NCBI GenBank assembly: GCA_039636785.1 | Contig: CP144169.1 | Span: forward strand, 1 to 64,000 | From: Micrococcaceae bacterium Sec5.7 | GTDB taxonomy: Bacteria > Actinomycetota > Actinomycetes > Actinomycetales > Micrococcaceae | Direction of reading: 5' to 3' | Length of the DNA: 64,000 nucleotides | Part shown: positions 46,483-54,887 of the stretch, one piece after another | Position numbering within the stretch: position 1 is the first letter of the stretch | Layout: every line of letters begins with the position of its first letter | Program-made: the position numbers and the translations under genes | Notes under the pieces: model-generated | The model's database searches: none | What the model saw: the letters and a program-made list of their open reading frames with translations, nothing else | What the model was told of the DNA's origin: nothing

Positions 46483-47883
46483 CTAGATCATTGCCAGCAC
46501 CATGCCGGGCTCAGCCAGGATGGCGCCGAGATCCGCCAGGAACCGGGAGCCCTGCTCGCCGTCCACCAGCCGGTGGTCGAAGGACAGGCTGAGCGTCATG
46601 ACCTGGCGCAGTGCTACCTCGTCCTGGTACTCCCACGGAGTCTTCCGCACAGCGCCCATGGCCAGAATCGAGGCCTCACCCGGATTAAGGATGGGAGTTC
46701 CCGCGTCGATTCCGAACACGCCGATGTTTGTGATGGAGATGGTGCCGCCGGAGAGGTCCTCCGGCGTTGTCTTCCCGGCCCTCGCCGTTTCGGTGAGTGC
46801 GGTCAGGGCGGTGGACAGCTGCATCAGCGACAGCTGTTCGGCGTCCTTGATGTTCGGGACCGTCAGGCCGCGGGGCGTGGCCGCGGCTATGCCGAGGTTT
46901 ACATAGTTGAACTGCACAATCTCCTGACGGGCTTCGTCCCACTTGGAGTTCAGGGACGGATTGCGGCGCAGCGCAATGAGCGCCGCCTTGGCAACCAGGG
47001 TCAGCGGCGTCAGCCTGTAGCCGGCGAAGGCACGGCTGGTTTTGAGCCTGGCCAGCAGCTCCATGGTGGGTGTGACGTCGATCGTCAGGAACTCCGTGAC
47101 GTGGGGGGCCGTGAACGCGCTGGAAACCATGGCCGCAGCGGTGAACTTGCGTACGCCCTTGATGGGGGTACGCACCTCACGTTCAGCCTGACTTCCGGAT
47201 CCGGCAGCGCCGTGTGCGTCGGCGGCCGTAGTTGGTGCCAGGTTATGGGCTGCGGCCGGCAGGTCACCCCCGCCCACAAAATTCCGCACGTCCTCGCGGG
47301 TAATCAGTCCAGCGGCTCCGCTTCCGGAGATGGCCACCAGATCCACGCCGAGGTCCTTGGCCAGTTTGCGCACCGGAGGAGTGGACCGAGGGCGTTCCGC
47401 CGATGGCTTTTGGACGGGCGTGGCTTCGGGCGGCCTGGTTTCGACAGCCTCAGCCACCGGGGTTCCGGCGGGCTCTATCACCGGGGTTTCGGCCGGGGCC
47501 GCAACGTTGCGGGTCCGACGGGCGGGGCGTCCGGAACCTTCGACGACGGCGCCGTACCCCACGAGGTTGGGCTCGCGCTTGGCGGTAGCTTCCTCAGCCG
47601 GGCCTCCAGCACCGGGTGACGCACCGTCGTCGCCCTCTACTTCAAACGAAACGATAGGTTTGCCGACCTCGACAACTGTGCCGGGCTGCTCGTGGAGTGC
47701 GGTGATCACGCCGGCGAACGGCGACGGCAGCTCCACCACCGCTTTGGCGGTCTCCACCTCGGCGATGATCTGGTTCAGCGTGACGGTGTCCCCCACTCCC
47801 ACTTTCCAGCTGAGAATTTCGGATTCGGTGAGGCCTTCGCCGAGGTCCGGAAGTCTGAATTCCTTGATCATGGTGGCGGTCAT
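46483..47883 (-). CDS. bkdC: Branched-chain 2-oxoacid dehydrogenase E2 (dihydrolipoamide acyltransferase)
   Basis: 466 residues. Lipoyl domain 5-80 with lipoylated lysine in EVETAKAVVELP (K47); Pro/Ala/Glu-rich linker; peripheral-subunit-binding domain around 165-200 (VRKLAKDLGVDLVAISGSGAAGLITREDV); catalytic domain with SLSFDHRLVDGEQGSRFL holding the active-site histidine, and GTISITNIGVFG. One lipoyl domain only. It overlaps the E1 beta stop by four bases (ATGA). No E3 gene is present, so E3 is supplied from elsewhere. Confidence 0.94.
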   Translation of the reverse strand: MTATMIKEFRLPDLGEGLTESEILSWKVGVGDTVTLNQIIAEVETAKAVVELPSPFAGVITALHEQPGTVVEVGKPIVSFEVEGDDGASPGAGGPAEEATAKREPNLVGYGAVVEGSGRPARRTRNVAAPAETPVIEPAGTPVAEAVETRPPEATPVQKPSAERPRSTPPVRKLAKDLGVDLVAISGSGAAGLITREDVRNFVGGGDLPAAAHNLAPTTAADAHGAAGSGSQAEREVRTPIKGVRKFTAAAMVSSAFTAPHVTEFLTIDVTPTMELLARLKTSRAFAGYRLTPLTLVAKAALIALRRNPSLNSKWDEARQEIVQFNYVNLGIAAATPRGLTVPNIKDAEQLSLMQLSTALTALTETARAGKTTPEDLSGGTISITNIGVFGIDAGTPILNPGEASILAMGAVRKTPWEYQDEVALRQVMTLSLSFDHRLVDGEQGSRFLADLGAILAEPGMVLAMI

Positions 47884-48890
47884 CCTTCCAGCCCGCTGAG
47901 TGAGTTCGGCCGGCCAAGGGCGCGGTCCACACCGTCCAGGATCCTGTCCAGGCCCGGCAGATGGTGCATTTCGAGCTTGGAATACGGGTACGGGATGTCA
48001 AAGCCGGTCACCCGGACCGGGGCGGTTTCGAGGTGGTAGAAGCAGCGCTCCGTGATGCTGGCCGCAACTTCTGCACCAAGGCCGCCGGACTGCCCGGCTT
48101 CATGGGTGATCACCAGCCGCCCGGTCTTCCGTACGGAAGCCTCCACCGTCGTGAAGTCCACCGGCGCCAGCGAGCGCAGGTCGATGACTTCCACGGAAAT
48201 ACCCTCATCAGCTGCGGCCATCGCGGCGTCCCGGGCGGTCTTGACCAGGGGTCCGTACGCCACGAGCGTGACATCGGTTCCCTCGGTGACTACGCGGGCC
48301 TTTTCCATCGACAGCGCGGTGCTGAGGTCCAGAGACTCGTCCACCTCGCCTTTGTCGTGATAGCGGCGCTTGGGTTCGAAGTAGAGCACGGGATCATCGG
48401 AGGCGATGGCCTGCTGGATCATGGTGTGCGCGTCCTGCGGGTTGGAAACGCTGATCACCCGCAGGCCCGAGGTGTGCGTGAAGTAGGCCTCCGGGGATTC
48501 GGAGTGGTGTTCCGGGGAACCGATGCCGCCGCCAAAGGGGACTCTGATGGTGATGGGCATCTTCACGGCACCCTGCGTGCGGTAGTGGAGCTTGGCCACC
48601 TGGCACACAATCTGGTCAAAAGCAGGGTAGATGAAGCCGTCGAACTGGATCTCCACCACCGGACGGTACCCGCGGTAGGCAAGGCCCACGGCGGTGCCCA
48701 TGATGGCGGCCTCCGCGAGGGGCGTGTCCACCACGCGGTGCTCTCCGAAATCCTTCTGTAAGCCGTCAGTGACCCGGAAGACACCGCCCAGGGCGCCGAT
48801 GTCCTCGCCCATCAGAATCACCTTGGGGTCGTTTTCGAGGGACTTGCGCAGACCGGAATTGATGGCACGGGCAAAGGTCATCTGCGTCAT
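47880..48890 (-). CDS. bkdB: Branched-chain 2-oxoacid dehydrogenase E1 beta
   Basis: 336 residues, transketolase-type. MTFARAINSGLRKSLENDPKVILMGEDIG (TPP-pyrimidine glutamate), DTPLAEAAIMGTAVGLAYRGYRPVVEIQF, PFGGGIGSPEHHSESPEAYFTHTSGL (the HHSES motif typical of branched-chain and pyruvate E1 beta), and HEAGQSGGLGAEVAASI are seen. Start overlaps the E1 alpha stop (TGATG) and its end overlaps bkdC, so the three are translationally coupled. Confidence 0.95.
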   Translation of the reverse strand: MTQMTFARAINSGLRKSLENDPKVILMGEDIGALGGVFRVTDGLQKDFGEHRVVDTPLAEAAIMGTAVGLAYRGYRPVVEIQFDGFIYPAFDQIVCQVAKLHYRTQGAVKMPITIRVPFGGGIGSPEHHSESPEAYFTHTSGLRVISVSNPQDAHTMIQQAIASDDPVLYFEPKRRYHDKGEVDESLDLSTALSMEKARVVTEGTDVTLVAYGPLVKTARDAAMAAADEGISVEVIDLRSLAPVDFTTVEASVRKTGRLVITHEAGQSGGLGAEVAASITERCFYHLETAPVRVTGFDIPYPYSKLEMHHLPGLDRILDGVDRALGRPNSLSGLEG

Positions 48891-50068
48891 CAGCGTGCAC
48901 CTTCTTCTGAAGTGGCTTCCGCGGGATCGCCGAAGGAAGCCAGGTAACGGGAGTAATGGTCCTGCTGGCGGTCCAGCCAGGAGTTCGGTGTGCTGTAGAC
49001 GTGCTTGAAGATGTCCAGCGGCTCCGGCTCGGGCATGTTGATGCAGCCTGCGCGCATTTCGCGGGCAACGGCGTCGGCCTTTGCCTGCACGTGCGCCTCG
49101 AAGTCTTCGCTCAGCAGGCCCTTCCGGTCCAGCAGGGCCTTGACCCGGGCAATGGGGTCCTTGGCAGCCCAGTCTTCGAGCTCGTTGGCGTCCCGGTAGC
49201 GCGTGGGGTCATCAGCGGTGGTATGGGGGCCCATGCGGTAAGTAACGGCCTCGATAAAGGTGGGGCCGCCGCCGTGGCGCGCCCTGTCCAATGCCACACG
49301 GGTGGCTGCCAGCACGGCCAGGACGTCGTTGCCATCCACCCGCATGCTGGGGATGCCGAAGCCCATTGCCCTGTCGGCAATCTGGATGTGTGACTGCAGC
49401 CGCACCGGCTCGGAGATGGCCCACTGGTTGTTCTGGCAGAAAAAGACAACGGGCGCCTGGAAACTGGCGGCGAAAACCATGGCCTCGTTGACGTCTCCCT
49501 CGCTGGTTGCCCCGTCACCGAAATAGGTCACGGCCACGGAATCGGCTCCGTCATTCTGGATCCCCATGGCGTAACCGGTGGCATGCAGCGTCTGGGCGCC
49601 GATGATGATCTGCGGCGTTGCCATATTTATGGTGTACGGATCCCAGCCTGAGGAGGCGTTCCCGCGCCAGACCCGGACGATGTCCGTCAGGTCCACGCCG
49701 CGGCAGTACGCCACACCGTTTTCACGGTAGCTGGAAAAGACGAAGTCATCCTCACGCAGTGCCCGGCCGGAGCCGATCTGGGATGCTTCCTGGCCCAGCA
49801 GCGGCGGCCAGAGTGCAAGCTCGCCCTGCCGCTGCAGTGCGGTGGCCTCCGTATCGATCCGCCGGATGGCCACCATGTCCTCGTAGAGGGAGCACAGCTG
49901 CTCATCAGTAACGTCCTGGACCCAGATGTCATATTCCGGATGGCTGATCCGTTCCCCCTCGGGGGTGATCAGCTGGACCAGGTTCTGGGCCGCCCCGCCA
50001 TGTGGTCCTGCGCTGTTGCCCGGGCCTCCGGCGTTTGTTCCGCCCTTACCCAACTCGTCTGTAAACAC
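48890..50068 (-). CDS. bkdA: Branched-chain 2-oxoacid dehydrogenase E1 alpha
   Basis: Thiamine-diphosphate decarboxylating subunit. The TPP motif GDGATSEGDVNEAMVFAASFQAPVVFFCQNNQWAIS is clear (about residues 185-220), with YRMGPHTTADDPTRYR, the phosphorylation-loop equivalent of branched-chain E1 alpha. Substrate loop QGELALWPPLLGQEASQIGSG. I start at GTG 50068 (392 aa); TTG 50080 is in frame but touches its own Shine-Dalgarno. The long Gly-rich N-terminus is unusual. First gene of bkdABC; a CRP-like box overlaps its promoter. Confidence 0.93.
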   Translation of the reverse strand: MFTDELGKGGTNAGGPGNSAGPHGGAAQNLVQLITPEGERISHPEYDIWVQDVTDEQLCSLYEDMVAIRRIDTEATALQRQGELALWPPLLGQEASQIGSGRALREDDFVFSSYRENGVAYCRGVDLTDIVRVWRGNASSGWDPYTINMATPQIIIGAQTLHATGYAMGIQNDGADSVAVTYFGDGATSEGDVNEAMVFAASFQAPVVFFCQNNQWAISEPVRLQSHIQIADRAMGFGIPSMRVDGNDVLAVLAATRVALDRARHGGGPTFIEAVTYRMGPHTTADDPTRYRDANELEDWAAKDPIARVKALLDRKGLLSEDFEAHVQAKADAVAREMRAGCINMPEPEPLDIFKHVYSTPNSWLDRQQDHYSRYLASFGDPAEATSEEGAR

Positions 50069-50164
50069 GATTGCCCGCAACCTTCTTACGTCGTTTGACC
50101 TGCCCGGGAAGGACTCGTGATCCCGCCTCGTTCAGGCCTCCCGGGCGCCGTCGCCCCGGATAAT

Positions 50165-50180
50165 TGTGACCCTACTCACA
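50165..50180. promoter_or_regulatory. Perfect CRP/GlxR-like box in the bkdA-lrp gap
   Basis: TGTGACCCTACTCACA matches TGTGA-N6-TCACA exactly, and the symmetry continues outward as ATTGTGA/TCACAAT. It overlaps the proposed bkdA -10 and is centred about 90 bases upstream of the lrp start. Confidence 0.78.
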
Positions 50181-50197
50181 ATGCCCAATGGGTACAA
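50169..50197 (-). promoter_or_regulatory. Promoter of bkdABC
   Basis: TTGTAC (50192-50197), 17-base spacer, TAGGGT (50169-50174) on the minus strand, giving a leader of about 90 bases. The -10 lies inside the CRP-like box. Confidence 0.5.
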
Positions 50198-50250
50198 CCA
50201 CCGCCGCAAAAACTGAGCAGTATGCACTGTTTGACGACGCCGCGCCGTGC

Positions 50251-50256
50251 TAGCCT
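50251..50256 (+). promoter_or_regulatory. -10 box of the lrp gene (likely leaderless)
   Basis: TAGCCT preceded by TGC (extended -10), eight bases before ATG 50265, with no Shine-Dalgarno. TTGACG at 50231 is 14 bases upstream, short for a -35. Confidence 0.5.
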
Positions 50257-50264
50257 TGCGCATT

Positions 50265-50738
50265 ATGCAAGCTTTGGATGGCACAGACACACGGCTCCTT
50301 TCAGCGTTGGCGCGCGACCCCCGCCGAACAGTTGTGGCATTGGCTCAAAAACTGGGGCTGTCCCGGAATACGGTCCAGGCCCGGATGGCGCAGCTGGAGA
50401 AAAAGCACGTCTTTCTTTCCTTCGAACGCCGCATCAATCCGGCGTCACTGGGCTACCCGCTGATGGCCTTTATCTCCGTGCACGTGCAGCAACAGAAGCT
50501 TGGCCAGCTGGCCGAGGAACTTGCCGGCGTGCCGGAAATCCTCGAAGGGTATGGCCTGACAGGCTCGGCGGATCTCCTCCTACGCGTAGTGGCGCTGGAC
50601 GCCGAGGACCTGTTCCGGATCAACGGGAAAATTCTGGCCTGCGATGGTGTGGACCGAACGGATACGGCCCTGGCCATGGGAGAACTCATTCCGTTCCGCA
50701 TCCAGCCGCTTCTGGACCGCGGCTCCGCGCCAGACTGA
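50265..50738 (+). CDS. Lrp/AsnC family regulator (BkdR-like)
   Basis: 157 residues. N-terminal winged helix-turn-helix: LDGTDTRLLSALARDPRRTVVALAQKLGLSRNTVQARMAQLEKKHVF; C-terminal RAM/ligand-binding domain with SADLLLRVVALDAEDLFRIN. ATG 50265 chosen; the frame reaches back to GTG 50247. Divergence from bkdABC matches BkdR-type regulators, which activate branched-chain oxoacid dehydrogenase genes in response to amino acids. The regulatory link is inferred from position. Confidence 0.9.
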   Translation: MQALDGTDTRLLSALARDPRRTVVALAQKLGLSRNTVQARMAQLEKKHVFLSFERRINPASLGYPLMAFISVHVQQQKLGQLAEELAGVPEILEGYGLTGSADLLLRVVALDAEDLFRINGKILACDGVDRTDTALAMGELIPFRIQPLLDRGSAPD

Positions 50739-50876
50739 AATCCGACGGCGGCAGACGCAGAATGCCTCGGTACGAGGGTTGGGTTATAGGCTGTTCCCAG
50801 TTGATCGATGTGGCGCCGGACAGTGGCCCCCAGCAATCAGGCAGCGGGCAATGCAGGCTGCCGGAAAGGCTTAATC

Positions 50877-51455
50877 TTGAGCAATCCTCAGGAACCGCAG
50901 CAGCCCGGCCAGCCGGACTCAAGCCAGCAGGGTGTACCCGGCCAGTACCAAGCACCGGGGCAGTACGCAGCCCCCGGACAGCATGCGGCGCCCGGGCCCT
51001 TCGGCCTCCCCGGCTGGCCTCCCGTCAAGAACCGCAAGGGGCTCTGGATCATTCTGGGAATTGTGGGCGGCGTTCTGCTGCTGGTGATTGTGGGGGTCAT
51101 TGTGCTTCTGAACGTGGTCGGTGGCGCCACCAACCAGGCCCGGGGCCTCGCCGATGATTTCACGAAACTGGTGATCTCCGGTGATACCGACAAAGCCTAC
51201 GACGACTTCCTGGATCCCAAGCTTCAGGAGCAGCTCTCCAAGGCGGACTTCGCAGCCGGCGTCAAAAGCCTTGAAATGGATGCATCCTGCAAGCCATCTT
51301 ATGACGACCTCAAGGTCAGCTCCGAGAACGGCACAAATGCCGCCGACGTGGCCGGCCTCATCACCTGCGACGGCAAAGAAGTGGAGCTCGCCTACCGCTT
51401 CGCCGGGACCGACGAACTCAAGATGATCAACATCAAACTCAAGCCCAAGGCCTGA
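50877..51455 (+). CDS. Single-pass membrane protein with Pro/Gln/Gly-rich N-terminus
   Basis: 192 residues. Cytoplasmic N-terminus with PQ/GQ repeats (QYQAPGQYAAPGQHAAPG), a membrane helix at about 55-80 (GLWIILGIVGGVLLLVIVGVIVLLNVV), then an extracytoplasmic domain with QARGLADDFTKLVISGDTDKAYDDFLDP and a cysteine pair (ASCKPS, ITCDGK) that could form a disulfide. This layout matches DUF4878/lumazine-binding-like actinobacterial proteins. TTG 50877 has GGAAAGG seven bases upstream. Function unknown. Confidence 0.78.
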   Translation: MSNPQEPQQPGQPDSSQQGVPGQYQAPGQYAAPGQHAAPGPFGLPGWPPVKNRKGLWIILGIVGGVLLLVIVGVIVLLNVVGGATNQARGLADDFTKLVISGDTDKAYDDFLDPKLQEQLSKADFAAGVKSLEMDASCKPSYDDLKVSSENGTNAADVAGLITCDGKEVELAYRFAGTDELKMINIKLKPKA

Positions 51456-51576
51456 CGGCCGGCACTCCACCCATCCGGACAACCGCATGGTCCGAATTGC
51501 TTCCTGAGAGTCCCAGCCGGGACTCCACAGTCCGGCCGGGATACGTTATCCCCGCCTCACCGGAAGGATTCGGACA

Positions 51577-51981
51577 ATGCGCACCTCACCGAACCGCCTC
51601 ATCGCCACCGTCTTCGGCGCCGTTTATCTGCTTGTGGGTCTCCTCGGATTCGTCGTCACCTCGGGCATCGGCTTCTTTGCCACCGAAGGCCGCAATCTGA
51701 TCATTTTTGAAGTCAATCCCCTGCACAACATCATTCACCTCGCCATCGGCGCGGCCTTGCTCTATGCCGGCCTGAAGAACACCCAGCAGGCCCGGACAGT
51801 CAACGCGAGCGTCGGCGCCGTGTACCTACTGGTTGGATTGGTGGGCCTGTTCCTGCTCAGCTCACCCCTGAACATCATCGCGCTCAACGGTGCGGACAAC
51901 GTCCTGCACCTCGCCAGCGCGGTGCTTTTGCTCGGTGTCGGCCTGTCCCTGGACAGGTCTCCTGCCGCGGCCCGAGCCTAG
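51577..51981 (+). CDS. DUF4383 family membrane protein
   Basis: 134 residues with four hydrophobic segments; the pattern FGAVYLLVGLLGF, NPLHNIIHLAIGAALLYAGL, GAVYLLVGLVGLFLL and NGADNVLHLASAVLLLGVGL is that of the DUF4383 family of actinobacteria. The two halves are internally repeated (GAVYLLVGL twice, N-x-x-H-L twice). ATG 51577 has GGAAGGA upstream. No function is known; it lies six bases before the next membrane protein gene. Confidence 0.85.
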   Translation: MRTSPNRLIATVFGAVYLLVGLLGFVVTSGIGFFATEGRNLIIFEVNPLHNIIHLAIGAALLYAGLKNTQQARTVNASVGAVYLLVGLVGLFLLSSPLNIIALNGADNVLHLASAVLLLGVGLSLDRSPAAARA

Positions 51982-51987
51982 GCAGTT

Positions 51988-52584
51988 ATGGCCAGCCGGA
52001 TCAGGGACGGCCAGTCAGCTGACGCGGTGCGGCTTTTCGCCGGTTTCGCGGGGTTCGGGGCGGCATCAGTGAATCTGGCCATTGCCTCAAGCCTGCTCGT
52101 GGAACCGGCCAGGGCCGCCGTTCAATGGCAGATCCCGGTCGCTGCAGCCGCCGGGCTTTGGGGCATTGCGCTCATCGTCTGGACAGTGACCGCGCTCCGC
52201 GGCGGCACGTTTCCGCTTCCCCGGCTGGCGATGGCCCTGCTCCTGGCCGCTGCCGGAACCCATATTGTGGCCATTGCGACGGCCCGCTCGCCCGGGCCGT
52301 CCAGCCTCAGCATCAGCCAGCTCGCGGCACTCCTGCTGACCCTGATGATCGTTGCCTCCGCTGCGTGGCTGCAACGGCAGGACCGCAGCCGGAATCACGA
52401 CGGCGGTTTGCCCACCCCGGCTGGCCCCAAGCCAGGCAGGCTTTTGATCGCAGCGTTCACCGGCGCCGTGGTGGTGGCGTCCGTTGCGACGCCGGGACTT
52501 TCCGCATCGACGGCGGGACAGTACGCTGTTCCGCACGGCGGACACGGCGTTGAACTTCCAAAGGGTTCCCACCACCAGCACTGA
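51988..52584 (+). CDS. Membrane protein with histidine-rich C-terminus
   Basis: 198 residues with about five hydrophobic segments (about 15-35, 48-68, 77-95, 107-127, 150-165). The last is followed by a short exported-looking tail HGGHGVELPKGSHHQH, rich in histidine, which could bind metal. No family is recognised. It is six bases downstream of the DUF4383 gene and likely co-transcribed. The 3' end is followed by a strong terminator. Confidence 0.7.
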   Translation: MASRIRDGQSADAVRLFAGFAGFGAASVNLAIASSLLVEPARAAVQWQIPVAAAAGLWGIALIVWTVTALRGGTFPLPRLAMALLLAAAGTHIVAIATARSPGPSSLSISQLAALLLTLMIVASAAWLQRQDRSRNHDGGLPTPAGPKPGRLLIAAFTGAVVVASVATPGLSASTAGQYAVPHGGHGVELPKGSHHQH

Positions 52585-52635
52585 CTGTTGACGCGCGGAA
52601 CCAGAGGCCCTGCACAACCAGACGACCTGGGGAAC

Positions 52636-52681
52636 CAGAGGAAGGAGCCGCTGCGCATCCGCGCGGCGGCTCCTTCCTCTG
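52636..52681. terminator. Bidirectional hairpin terminator
   Basis: Perfect 16-bp stem CAGAGGAAGGAGCCGC/GCGGCTCCTTCCTCTG with a 14-base loop, between the convergent membrane-protein and actP genes. Confidence 0.82.
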
Positions 52682-52723
52682 AGTGAAACTTCGTTTACGT
52701 TGAATGCCTTGGGCTGGTCAAAG

Positions 52724-54340
52724 TCAGTGGTTGACGGCCTTCTCGGCTCCTACACCGGTCAGCGATCGGACCTCCATTTCGGCCTGCTTGGCGCTGTTCT
52801 CCTTATTCTTGTCCAGCACGGTGCCCAGCCAGCCAAGGAAGAAGGCCAGCGGAATGGACACAATTCCCGGGTTGCTCAGCGGGAAGATCGCGAAGTTTGC
52901 TCCCGGGATCATGGACGTTTTGGCCCCTGAAACCACTGGAGACAGCGCGATCAGCAGGATTGCCGAGCCCAGTCCGCCATACATGCTCCACACCGCGCCC
53001 TGGGTGGTGAACCGGCGCCAGAACAGCGAGTAGACGATGGTGGGCAGGTTGGCGGACGCCGCCACCGCGAAGGCCAGCGCCACAAGGAACGCCACGTTCT
53101 GGCCGTTGGCGAAGATGCCGCCGACAATGGCGAGCAGGCCGATCACCACAACGGTGCGCCGGGCAACCTTGACCTCAGTTTCGGCGTCGGCCTTGCCCTT
53201 GGAGATAACGCTGGCGTAGATGTCATGGGCAAAGGAGGCAGCGGCCGTGATGGTGAGACCAGCCACCACTGCAAGGATGGTGGCGAACGCCACGGCCGAG
53301 ATGAAGCCCAGCAACAGCGGCCCGCCGAGGTGGAAGGCGAGCAGCGGTGCAGCGGAGTTGACCCCGCCCGGAGCCGCCTTGATGGTGTCAGCACCCACCA
53401 GCGCCGCCGCGCCGTAACCCAGGACCAGGGTGAAGATGTAGAAGATGCCGATCAGCCAGATGGACCACACCACGGACTTGCGGGCTTCCTTGGCCGTGGG
53501 GACCGTGTAGAAGCGCATCAGCACGTGCGGCAGGGCGGCGGTGCCGAGCACCAGTGCCAGGCCCAGGGACATGAAGTCCAGCTTGGAGGTCTCGGTTTTG
53601 CCGTACTGCAGGCCCGGGTTGAGCATGTTGGGGTTCTTTGAGGTTTCCACAGCGCCCCCCAGCAGGTCGGAGAGGTTGAAGCCGTAGATCGCCAGGACCC
53701 AGAAAGTCATGACCGCGGCACCTGCAATGAGCAGCATGGCCTTGATGATCTGGACCCAGGTGGTGCCCTTCATTCCGCCGATCAGGACGTACATGATCAT
53801 CAGGGCGCCGACGACGATGATCACCAGCGCCTGCCCGCCCCAGTCGCTGATACCCAGGAGCAGGGAGATCAGGCTCCCTGCGCCGGCCATCTGCGCCAGC
53901 AGGTAGAAGAAGCAGACGGCCAGGGTGGAAATGGCTGCCGCGATCCGCACCGGTCGCTGCTTGAGGCGGAAGGACAGGACGTCGGCCATGGTGAACTTGC
54001 CCGTGTTGCGGAGCAGCTCGGCGACGAGCAGCAGGGCCACCAGCCAGGCGACGAGGAATCCGATGGAGTACATGAAGCCGTCGTACCCGTTGATGGCGAT
54101 GGCCCCGGTGATGCCCAGGAACGAGGCCGCCGAGAGGTAGTCGCCGGCGATGGCTGTGCCGTTCTGGGGGCCCGTGAAGGACCGCCCGGCGGCGTAGTAG
54201 TCGGCCGCCGTCTTGTTGTTGCGGCTGGCCTTGATCACAATCACCATGGTGATTGCAACGAACAGGGCGAAGATGCCCATGTTCAGCAGGGTGGTGTCCT
54301 TGAGATCCGCAACGTTCACTGCGGGAACCATGAGTGTCAT
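52724..54340 (-). CDS. actP: Cation/acetate-type symporter
   Basis: Sodium:solute symporter family, 538 residues, about 13 membrane helices. Seen: AADYYAAGRSFTGPQNGTAIAGDYLSAASFLG (the acetate permease N-terminal signature), DVLSFRLKQRPVRIAAAISTL, GALMIMYVLIGGMKGTTWVQIIKA, and GTAALPHVLMRFYTVPTAKEARKSV. It carries acetate or a related short monocarboxylate. The start overlaps the DUF485 stop (four bases), the standard DUF485-ActP pairing. A CRP-like box lies upstream of the pair. Confidence 0.92.
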   Translation of the reverse strand: MTLMVPAVNVADLKDTTLLNMGIFALFVAITMVIVIKASRNNKTAADYYAAGRSFTGPQNGTAIAGDYLSAASFLGITGAIAINGYDGFMYSIGFLVAWLVALLLVAELLRNTGKFTMADVLSFRLKQRPVRIAAAISTLAVCFFYLLAQMAGAGSLISLLLGISDWGGQALVIIVVGALMIMYVLIGGMKGTTWVQIIKAMLLIAGAAVMTFWVLAIYGFNLSDLLGGAVETSKNPNMLNPGLQYGKTETSKLDFMSLGLALVLGTAALPHVLMRFYTVPTAKEARKSVVWSIWLIGIFYIFTLVLGYGAAALVGADTIKAAPGGVNSAAPLLAFHLGGPLLLGFISAVAFATILAVVAGLTITAAASFAHDIYASVISKGKADAETEVKVARRTVVVIGLLAIVGGIFANGQNVAFLVALAFAVAASANLPTIVYSLFWRRFTTQGAVWSMYGGLGSAILLIALSPVVSGAKTSMIPGANFAIFPLSNPGIVSIPLAFFLGWLGTVLDKNKENSAKQAEMEVRSLTGVGAEKAVNH

Positions 54341-54717
54341 TGTGCCGCCCCGCTTAGTGGATTGCCGTGTTTGTCGAACTCGTGGCCTTCGATTTCCTGG
54401 CGGATCTCGGCGGCGATGGGGTCAAGCTTCCGGTTCGAGTAGCTGACGTACCAGCCGGTGATGGCGAACGTGGACACGAACTGCAGCAGGCCCAGGATCA
54501 GTCCGACGTTGATGTTGCCCCAGACCTTGGTTGACATGAAACCGACCGCGTAGTCGGCCAGCAGGACGTAGGCGAAGTACCAGAGCAGGAATGCAATGGC
54601 CATCGGAAAGACAAAGCTGCGATGACGTTTGCGCAGTTCCTGGAACCGCTCCGTCGATTGGACTTCCACGAAGTCAACGGACGCCGCAGCGTCCGGAGTT
54701 TGGGCATCATTACCCAT
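54337..54717 (-). CDS. DUF485 membrane protein, symporter partner
   Basis: 126 residues with two membrane helices, FPMAIAFLLWYFAYVLLADYA and NVGLILGLLQFVSTFAITGWYVSYSNRK, the DUF485 (YjcH-like) fold that accompanies acetate permeases. Start at ATG 54717, the second of two adjacent ATGs, which gives better spacing from AGGAGG. Function in the pair is unknown, probably assembly or stability of the symporter. Confidence 0.9.
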   Translation of the reverse strand: MGNDAQTPDAAASVDFVEVQSTERFQELRKRHRSFVFPMAIAFLLWYFAYVLLADYAVGFMSTKVWGNINVGLILGLLQFVSTFAITGWYVSYSNRKLDPIAAEIRQEIEGHEFDKHGNPLSGAAQ

Positions 54718-54773
54718 CATTCCTCCTCATTGAGACTTGCCTGGTCCACACCGGCTGAACAGCCCCCTGCCAA

Positions 54774-54789
54774 TGTGACTACAATCACT
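54774..54789. promoter_or_regulatory. CRP/GlxR-like box upstream of DUF485-actP
   Basis: TGTGACTACAATCACT matches TGTGA-N6-TCACA at nine of ten fixed positions; 57 bases upstream of the DUF485 start and about 100 upstream of the divergent sensor kinase gene. Confidence 0.68.
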
Positions 54790-54875
54790 ATGACCCCCGG
54801 TGCCGCTTACTATCCAGAGTTCTTGCGTACCCCGTCGCTCAGCGGTCCGGATGCTGCGACAAACGGCACCCGCGA

Positions 54876-54881
54876 TACGCT
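54876..54881 (+). promoter_or_regulatory. -10 box of the sensor kinase gene (likely leaderless)
   Basis: TACGCT, six bases before ATG 54888. Confidence 0.42.
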
Positions 54882-54887
54882 GGCACC

